NCBI GenBank assembly: GCA_023247135.1
Contig: JAHFHB010000007.1
Span: forward strand, 1-17,351
Reading direction: 5' to 3'
DNA length: 17,351 bases
DNA from: Candidatus Omnitrophota bacterium
GTDB lineage: Bacteria > Omnitrophota > Omnitrophia > Omnitrophales > Aquincolibacteriaceae
This document shows, piece after piece, positions 1 to 10,000 of the stretch (position 1 is the stretch's first letter; the number at the start of each line of letters is the position of its first letter). The position numbers were made by a program, and so were the translations under genes. The notes beneath the pieces are model-generated. The model saw only the letters and a list, made by a program, of their open reading frames with translations, ran no database searches and was not told the DNA's origin.

Positions 1-1079
1 TGCTGCCCTGCACAACACTCAGGCCGAGATCACGTGCAAGCTGTTCGAATTCCTGCTGATTGAGCGCAGACGCCGCAAGCAAGAGCTGCGTCAGGCGGCT
101 GGCAAACGGAACTTTCGCGCCATCGGAAAGCCCGCGAATTTCCTCCGCGTTGACAAACAGGGAAATCGAGCGTGTCGACTGTTTTTGCGTAACGGCGGCC
201 GCCACATGCGGATCGCGCCAGGCAAGCTGCTCCGCCACCGTGGATTCATCCGCCGCCCAAACTTTGAAGAGTCGTCCCGCGACTTCACGATCATCGACTG
301 CTTTCAGTAATTCCGGAATACCCCCGGCCTGTTCCCCCGCCAAATGAATCAACGGGCGCTCAAGCCTGGCGCCGCTCTGGCGGTAAGCCTGGATAAAAAG
401 ATTCAGATACTCCAGCGCGCCTTCGCGCGACATGCCCAGTAAGATAGAAGCCGGGAGCACCGCCGCCCGCCCTTCCTGAAAGAGCCGTGTGTAAATCCAG
501 AGCAAGGTTTGTTTTTCTTCATCGCTGAGTGAGATTCTCTTAACCTCTTTTGCATCCCCAAAGAGCTCCTGATAGAGCATCGCCGCATCCTTCACCCGCA
601 GAATCCCGCTCGTCATTTCAAGCGCCACCGTCTTCAGAGTTTCATGGGATCTTGATGCGTGTTCACTCCCCCACCCTGCCCTCCCCCGCAAGCGGGAGAG
701 GGAAAGGGAGGAGGCAACTCGCATTTCGGCCCTCGCACTAGGGGGCTGGGGTTTCGCACGAAAGCGGGCGCCGGCGGTCTCGAGATCCGCCGCATGGTCT
801 TGCAGGTACTTTAAGAGCCATGCTTTGATGTCTTCCGGATGCTCTGCCATCGCTGTTTCTAGAATCTGCAGAGCAACTTGCACAACGCCATGCGCAACTT
901 TTTCGAGCTCCGGCTCATCGGCCGGAAATTTGTCGGCGCGCAGGCGTTCCCTGATTCCAAGATAAAACCCTTCAAACACAGTCTCAAAATTCGCAAATCG
1001 CACATGCGGCAAGTTTTCTCTGGGCACGACAATCGATTTTCTCCAGTCATCGTTATGCTCGAAATCCTGGGCTTCCTGC
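1..1079 (-). other. C-terminal visible part, helical, unknown
   Basis: Residues about 5424-5783 continue off the left edge. The part is helical (VQVALQILETAMAEHPEDI, AMLYQELFGDAKEVKRIS, LLWIYTRLFQEGRAAV) and is interrupted at 657-736 by the REP-like repeat and a repeat core, which add about 27 residues in frame. No family recognised. Confidence 0.45.
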
Positions 1080-4000
1080 GCTAATAGACCGGGAAGAAAT
1101 TCGCGCCCAAATCTGCCATGTAAAATCATATCCTTGCCGCGCACGCCGAATAAACTACGATCTTCTTTAAACCGGACAGTAATCAGTTTCACATCAAAAT
1201 TTCCGTCCGGTCTGCGGCGAGCCACAAAATCCCCGGCATTCACATGCACCCCGTCTAGTTCGATCGCATTGTAAAGCGTCAGGATTTTGTAAATTTCAAG
1301 GCTGATTTTGCGGCTGTCCTCCGCGTTTAAAAGCCGGCTCTGGGTCTGGCCGTCGCGCCAAAGAATAAAATTCGTGCCATTTTGCTTCACGTTGATGTGG
1401 ACTTCGGAAAAGCCGGTCAGCCATTCATTGACATACATTCTCATCCGCGTTCCGTCCCGTGCTTCGCCATGTCCAAGTCCATAAATGACCGGCATGTATT
1501 TGTCCGATATATTGAGCAAATCAACGTGGTGCCGGGTCTCCCGCTCCATCACCACGCTTGCCGCGGAGTCTCTGGCAATGTGCCAGGCCATAATCACAGG
1601 TTCCTCACGCCCTTTCAGCTTAACCGCAACTTGTTGAATCAGCTCATAAGAGCCCAGCTTGGCCGGCATCACATACACGGGACTTTCGATGTCTGAAACA
1701 CGCACTTCCCGGCCGGTAATTTTTTCCAAGGTCAGTAATAACTGAGTCGCCCCATACCCTTTCAGAAAATAGACCATCGCTTCCGTGATTTGCTGCTCGG
1801 TATAAAATTGAATGGGCGTTTCAGCTAAAACACTCCCGATCGAAGGCGTCTTTCGAGAACTCAACTGCGGCAGCCAATGTGGCGGAATGGCTGCAGCCTC
1901 TTGCAATTTTGCAAAATCAGCCGCGCGAGTCAGCACGTGCTTCGACGATAAAAACCGGACATCCAGAGACGCTGCCGCTAGTTCTTCAGGCTTTGAGGGG
2001 GCCGCTGCCGGTTTTGCCGCCGCAGCTTTTGCGGCCGCACGCTTCTGATCTTCTTTTTTCTTCTGCTGGCGTTTTAATTCTTTTTCGTGTTTCTTCTTTC
2101 CGTCATTGCGCATCTCGGAGCGTTGCAATTCAAACGGCTTGGGCCGATAGGACTGAAATGCTTTCCGGATCGCAGTGATATCCTCCGGTGACAATCCACT
2201 GCCTTGCAAAAGGTTTTCGGCAAGCGCTTTCTCTAAAATGGGCAGATAATAAATTCTTAATTTTTCGTGCAAATAGCCTTTGAGACGCTGATCCATCTTA
2301 AGGGCAGTAATCGTTGCCAGCTGATAAAGTGGCCGCCCCTCCGGAGTAAACGGACCAGCTTTAGGATTCCATTTCCACAGTCTTTTGTCTTCAACTGAAA
2401 AGCCTGTCCCCGCGTTGGCAACCCGGCCGTCATCTGTCACAAGATACACCTGCACAGAATCTCTTTCTTCGTCCACGCGGGTCACAACACCCTTAACACC
2501 TGTGGTATCCTGCGGAATCCCTGACATGCTTCTCTGTGTATCTCTGACATCCATTAATACAAGATCCCCGACGCTAAAATAACCCGCCTTACGATTCGAA
2601 GGCTTTTTATCCTGAAGCGCACCTTTCGGGATTTTGTCTCCGCTAAATTGCATCCCGGGAAGCCGGCCATAGGGCATTAAAAAATCCGGCTCTTTGAGTC
2701 TTTCAAGAATTTTGGCAATGCGAGCTTCCGTTTTCGCATGAGTCTCCCTGACCGCCCGGGCTTCACGCCGGCTTTTCAATGTAAGTGTGCCCAGATCCTC
2801 TGCCCCCAGATGGCTGAAAAGTTCCCGCTTCTTTATTTCTCTCAAGAATGCTTGAACGCCTTCATGCTTTTCACCAAGGTCTTCTAAAACTTCAATGATG
2901 CGTGCCGTTAAGGCCGCGCGGAAAACCGCACTTCCGATCAACGGATCATCCTCATGCAGCGTGGCATCAAACCCGTCTAAACTCAGGTCATAGACCCTTT
3001 TAGAATCGGGACGAAGCCTTTCGGGGCGAGACGGCTCCCCTTCATAAGGAGTGGCATATATTCTAAGAAAGGACTTATCTTTCCCTTTCCCCGGCGCGGG
3101 GAAAGTATCAAGTCGTAAATAAAGATGCAGCCCGTAACGCAAGAAAAACAACCGCACATCATACTTGCTGGCCTCTGAAATATGCGGGGTCTCTGGGTGA
3201 GGGCCCACAATGTCCCGGATCAAATTACCCACTTCTTCGATATCTTCATAAGCATGCATCGATTGAGCTATGCTAAGCCAGCCATCAGACCCACCCAAGG
3301 TTTCCATCAGATCCGGGAAATAACCGATCTTAAGGGCTAGCGCCTTCATCGGATCTTGGATCGTAATCATGCCGTCAAGATCACCGCCTAAAGCGGAAAT
3401 TTCAGTTGCCCAAGGAATCAATCCGCCACTTTGCGCCTCTGTGCGCATTTCGGCCCGAAGAACAACCTCTGGGAATTTTTGGGTCAGAATACGACGAAGC
3501 TCCGTTTTTAATTCGTCGATTTTGAGAGCGGCTTCGAATTTTCCTAACAGGGTGGGCACAAGCTGCGCCGCATCGATAGTCCCGCGCTGATACTTCTCCG
3601 CCAGCGCCTGAACATCCGGGGCATTGGCGACATCGCCAATCGCCTCCATTTGGCCCACAAAAGTATTCACCCTCGCCTGCTCAGCAGTGGTCCAGCTCTT
3701 GCTTGTATAGTACGCCAGCGGAAGCGGGTAAAAGTCCTTCCAAAAAACTGATAACTCAGCAGCGATTTCATGTGCAACACCCTGGAAATCATCAAAAAAA
3801 TCAAAAGTCGGAAAATGCTGGGCGAAAGCGTCTTCAAGCCACTGGGCTTCTTTTTCATTGGACAGAAAAACCAAACGGAATCCGGGGTGAAGCGTTAGTT
3901 TCCCCCCGCGAAAACGAATGTCGCTGCCGGATTGAGAGAGAATCTCACGAAGCAGTGTCAACAGCGGCTCGTTTCCTCTAAGGGCATCCATTCTCTTAAA

Positions 4001-7000
4001 AACGACGATGTTCCCACTGACCATGGCCTTCCGTAACAAATTCTCGTCGGAGGCATCCTCCCACCAGCGCACTACGTCTCTAGCTTGAGTCAGATGAAAC
4101 CGGTTCAGATCTCCAACCATGCCCCGCAAAAAATTCTCCCGAGAATAAAAAGTGTCGTCGCCGACCGCATCTTTTCTCCTCATGACAAAGTGCTGATTTG
4201 CGAGTCCAAGCACCCGCTGCATCCCCAGCAATCTCGTTTTGAGCGGGTCCCCATGATCCGGCAAGCGGAGCGCAACCTCGTCAAAAATGGCTTTCACCTG
4301 GGCCAAAGTTTTTCCGCGGGCATTGACAAAAATTCCGTTTTGATCTAAACGAAACTCGGCCCCGGGCACTGACTCAATCAGCGCTATTTCCTCCGGCGAA
4401 AAACTGTGGGCAAAAGAGTCGATACTTTGCCAAGGGAATTCGCTGACTTCATGGAGGTTGTGTAAAGAAACATCTCGATAAATGTCAAAACCTGAATTAT
4501 TAGGCTGGTACCCTTTGATCGTTAAAACTTTGCTGGCCCAGTCCACCTGGGGCTCAAACGAATCAATGCCTCCAACTTCGGTCGCCAAATTCGCTTCTTT
4601 AAGAGTTTGAGTGGCCCATGCATAGGAGGTTTTCGCATGCACGAGATTTCTCGTTGCCGCAGTATTTGCCCGCAAATTCGCGATGTCTGGGGAAAGCGGC
4701 TTGTTAACCGGCATTGCATAGACGTCTTCAGCGGCAAGCTTCAGCGCAGGCGTTGCAGAACTTTGCACCGTTTTACTTTCATCAAAAATTTTGATCCGCT
4801 GGTAAATTGCTTGGACTTCGTCCCGGGTCAGTTCGCTCTTTTCGGGATATAAGTCCTTACGGATTAACGTGAAAAGCGTCTGCCAATAACCCTGTTCATG
4901 AGTACTTAAAAGATTCCTGCTCGCCAGAATGCTTTCGAGTAATAGCGAGAAATCTCTACCGATGGAATGATAAAGCGCATCCCTTCTTTCATCGCCGGAT
5001 CGATAAGCTTCCACGGGGATATTCAACCCATAGGCCCGCACTAAATCTTGCACCCTCCGGATTTCCGCATCCCGCTCACTCGCTTGATCTCGCCAGACTA
5101 AAATGCGCCGCGGATGGAACCGCAGAAGCTCCAGCCGCTGCCAGGCAAGCGGCTGTACCCCCTGGGGATCAAAAAATTTCCCGGTCTCGGGAGCGTCTTG
5201 GCCCGCTTGAATCTGAATACGATCCAGGCGGTTCAAGTCGTCAAACTCAAACGTAATACCCCGGTCATAAACCCGGCCCTCAGAAAAAAAGACAGAGTTT
5301 CCTCGCAGCTCTTCAATCGTTAAATCGCGGGGCGGCGCCGTTTTAACAAGTTCACGTAAAGCAACTTCCCAATCCCTTTGCGCCTGGGCTTCGTGCTCTG
5401 TTTTTATTCTCTCCATTCTCGCTAACGTCGCCGCGGTGATATCCGTACGCATTTTTGCCCTCGCCGGAGGCGAGGGCTGCTCAAGTGAAGTACTGCTCAA
5501 ACTCCCGAATGCTTTTAAAGTCTCTGTTTGGGTATTTATCGCCTTCGTGTTAGCATCGGGCTGGCTTCTGATCCCAGAAAAATCTGATAAAGGTTGAGGT
5601 GTATCCCATGCCCCTTGGTTTCTTTGCGATTGGAATAATCGCCCTCGTAATTTTAGCCATGTTTTTGATTGATCAAAAACGCCGCCACGGCCATCACTGA
5701 TTTTTTGCGATGAGCTTTCTTTCCGCATCTCGGAGCGAGTAAATTTCTTCGCCATAAAATCATCCGCGTGGCGGACCATCTCCTGCAAGGACTGCTGTGA
5801 TCCCCCTAAAACCATTTGGCGGAGGTACTCTCCGGCCAGGGCATAAAGCCATTCTTCATTCTCTGATTGATCCAGGCCCGCTGCCTGAAGTTCGGCAAGG
5901 CCATAGGCACGGCCGGCCAAAGCAGCGCCGGTGATGTAATAGGCATCTGAGGCGCTTCTTTTCTCCCGGCCTTCAGAGACTCCGCCGGCCGACATATCGG
6001 CTTCTCTTTGAATGACCTGCGCAGCAACAATCTTTTTGATTTGGCGAACCGCTTGATCGGAAGTCTCGCCGCTGTGGGCCGACAGCCGCGCGGCAAGAAA
6101 GGCCGGAAGCTCATAACGGAAAAGCGTAAAAGGCCGCAGGCCATACTCCGGAGGTGTCGCCTGTAAATGAGAAAGCCCATTCAGGCGCACCCAAATTAAA
6201 GTTTCAAATGCCGTAGTCATCCAATCTGCTTTGCCTATTCCGCTTCTTGCATTTTTCTTTTCGGCACGGATCAATCTCCAGCTAGGTTCAATCCTATCGA
6301 TAAGGCTATGTGCGAGCTCATGGATATAACCCGCGGCAAGACGTGAAGGCTCATCCTCCGGCGTAAGAAAAATTTGTTCAACCCAGCGATTATTTTCCTT
6401 CGAGGGTACGAGCATATTGAGACCGCGCGAGCTCGCCATAGCCCAAAGTCCCGAGCGAAATGAACGAACCAAATGATCCCTTCCCCTTTCAGCCCAGCCT
6501 TTGGAAGCTCTCAAGGCATCCGTCAGCTCTAAGTAGCGCTGCGTATAAATTTCCAAACCAAAAGTATGCGGCGGGTTCTCCAGCTCCACCTTTTCCCCAG
6601 GCAGGAGATATGCCCCAAGCCATGCCGCCGCACGCTGAAACAATTCCGTTTGGGCCGCTTCAAATTGGCCTCCGGCCCAGTTAAGCAATCCAATCATAAG
6701 GCGCTTTCGCAATCCTAACGGCTCATAGCCCTGCTCATGGTAAAGGCCGACAATCTCGCGGGCCAGTCCCGCGGCTTCTCTGACGACTTGCTGAAGCTGT
6801 TCCCGAACAACAGGCTCGCCGGAACCCGCATATTTTTCATAGATTTCGCCGGCTTGTTTGATTTTGTTAAAAATGACGCTGATCTTTCTGCGCACGCTCA
6901 GGAATTGTTGAAACCGGCGCTCGTCAGAGACCAGCACTTGGTCGGCATCAATCGTCAGGAGTTTCTCAGAAGGTGTTTCAATCAAAGTTTCAAGCTCTAA

Positions 7001-10000
7001 GCCCGCCCGCTGGGCACGTTGACGCAAAACGTCTTTTTGCTCAGTTAGATCTTCAGACAGATTGGCCGTAACATCGCGGCCGGGCACGGCCTGCATGACA
7101 TATCCTATCTGCCCGTCGGGCAAATGAATCAGTCCGTAAAACCGGGGACCGATCCCTAACTCGCTGAACACCTGCACTTTGACCATTCGTTTTGCCGCAT
7201 CAGAAACGTTTTTCTTCAGCATTTTTATCACAACGGGATGGTCAACCCCCTCCACAAAACCTAAATAAACTCCGTCAGAATTCGTTCCACGCTCAAAAAA
7301 GGGCGGTAAATCTTCCAAAGGATAAAGCAAACGCCGGACCGGCATTTCTTCCAAAGTTTCCCAAATTGGATTTTCTCCAAAAAACCGGATCGAGTGCATG
7401 TTCCATGCAGCCTCGGGCAAGTCGGACTGTTTGACTCTATCCCCTTGCTTCGTTTTAAGGATTACAATTTCATATTGCTCTAACCTCTGTCTCACTTCCG
7501 GTGTGACTGTCGCCGCCTGTTCCGATGGGACCGAGCGCATCTCGGCCCTCGCCGGAGGCGAGGACTGCTCAGGCTCAGCCCCGTCAGGGCTGAGTCCAGA
7601 GACTGAGCGAGGCTCCGCCGAGTCCTGAGCTGACCGAGGACCGAAATAATCAGACTTTCGTGCCGCAATATATTTGGATACTGCATCCACCGTAATCAGC
7701 CCCGCCACAAGCGGTGCCAGCAAAGATAATCCCGGAATACGTTTCCACAAATCCAGTAAATACCCCACGGGTAAAAGACCGAGATAAGCACCGGCCGTCA
7801 ACATTTGGAACAGCAAAACCCTGTTCGCCCGTCCGGTCCGTTTGATTTCTTTTTCAGAAGTGTGGACTGTTTGTGCCGATCTTCCAAAAATACCCGCTTT
7901 CTCGACCTGATGAGAAAAAACAGTCCACCAAATCCAAAATACCCCCACCATGCCCACGGCGATCAGCCCCTGTAAAAGTGTGAGCTGTGCGCCAACAGCC
8001 AAAGCAACCCCGCTAATAAGCAAGATATCCGAAAAATTAAATGCCAGTCCCAATTTGAACCAGCGTGTAGACATTTCAATGTTTAAAACATTTGTAACAA
8101 AACTGTTATCCCCACGCCGGTTGCCAATTAATTCAGCACTCACACTGGATATCGCTGCAACCGTAGAGGCATTTCCTATCAACGTAAATAACGAACTCCA
8201 CTTTTCCCGGTCCTGCATGCCCGCCGCAAAAAATGACGCGATAAGCGGAAAAATAAGCAGGGGCACTACTGTCGGATCCGTCCGGTGTCCGTGGGCAATC
8301 CAGCGCATCTTGAAGTTTAGCCAGGCTTGTTTTGTCTCTTTCGGCGCAGCCACAATCCTGTGCTCATCGGGAATCAAATGTTCCCTGTGTTCGCGGCTGT
8401 TATTAATGATCAAATCATATTCAGGTTCTTGAATGTAGTGCGACCGGATAAGCAGCGCCCGCCTCGCATCGCTGTCGCTATAGGGCAGGCCTTCTTCTTC
8501 GAAGCGCCGGGTGATATTTTCCAAGCGCGTTTCGTCGTCCGTTTCGATGCGTATCTTATAATCTGCGGGAAGTTTCGCATCCAGCACATGGTAGCCTTCA
8601 ATAAAAATAACGGCCGGGTTTTCTCCGCCGACTTTTTCAATTTCCGCTTTCAATCGGGTCCAGTCTTTGGCGTAACGGTCTTCTGCATTTTGATCCACAA
8701 AATCATCCACATGAATCACTTGTGCGCCGAGAAGTCCCAAAAGGTATTTTGAGAAATAGGTTTTACCCGCCCCTTTGTCACCGTCCACAACAATGCGAAG
8801 CGGTCTATCTTCACCCCGGTCCGTCAACTGTTGTTTGCGATCGGCAATCATACGTTGAATCACACCCACAGCGTCACGCGCCAAAACAACGGGATTCGGT
8901 GAAGTTCCATGCCGCATCTCGGAGCGAGGTAACGGAGCTGTAAATCCAACAGGCAAAACACTCAGTAAAGACTCGATCTCTTCCATGGGTACGAGAGCCA
9001 CGGTTTCGGCATCTGCTACAGCGACATCGCTGTTACGGGAGACGCCCTGACCGTTATGTTGGCCATACCCAAGCAACTCTGTGTAATGTCGAAGCGAGGC
9101 GACGATGAAGTCGTGAAAATTGCGACGTGCTTCCGGATGTTCGGCATCCCTCAACGCCGCAAATCCGGCCTGCAAAAGCTGCGTGATGGAGCCCTTAAGA
9201 GCTTCGCGGCCCTTCCAGCCAAGCCTCACTGCAACATTGTGATACTGAAGAAAAGCAGCGACATGCGCTTCGTCGGGCGTCTGCAAGTCCGCTTGTTCCT
9301 CTACCCATTCATGGGGCGACCTGAAGGTTTTCAGATAGGGTTCAAGATCCCAGCCCATCTCAATGCCCAACTTTAAGGGCAGCAAATAGGCCATCCATTC
9401 GTGGATACTTTCCGTTTGTAAATCCTCTGAGTTAAGCTGCAATGCATCGTGAAGAACGTTGTGCATAATTTCGTGAGCCTTGGTCATAAAGACATCTTCC
9501 GGGCGAACCCCCATCATCGCAACAGGATTAAACTCCATCCCGGAGTTTGCACCCGTCGTAGCTTCCATCCCCGGCGTAAACTCACTTTGATAAGAGTCTC
9601 TCAAATGCTCTACGAGCGACTTCCCGGGCATGAACTCCGCGAATTCTGACGACTGTAACCAAAGGACAACAGCCGCGTTGAGCGCCGTCAGATAATGCCC
9701 TGAAACCAGACTACCAATCATTTTTTCAGGCACGAAACCAAACGATTTTTGGCGCAGAAAAGCCAGCGCAATCTCCTGAGCTGCCTTATGAACCCGCTCA
9801 GAATCGGGAGCTTCAACCTTGTCCTCTTGTAGATTCCAGCGCACATAAGCGAATAACCTGATTTCCGGCGACAACGATTCTTCAAGAATCACTGCATGCA
9901 GAAAATCGCGCAAAGAATTTCCTGTTTGCCATCCGTCCCAAAAGTCTTCGATATCACAAAAAATAAACTGAGCTTCTTTTGGCATAGCGGCAAGGGTATG

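Noticed and set aside
4310..4330. Walker A in NARGKTLAQV
   Set aside because: The Gly five residues before GKT that a P-loop needs is missing.
5681..5706. Rho-independent terminator after the 30-residue peptide
   Set aside because: The stem (GCCG-CCA-CGGC) is only 4 bp, and the T run starts 9 bases after it.
7950..8752. Plus-strand open frames of 160 and 141 codons
   Set aside because: They lie opposite the membrane helices and the P-loop kinase, whose sense reading has intact motifs; the plus-strand peptides show no domain-like pattern.
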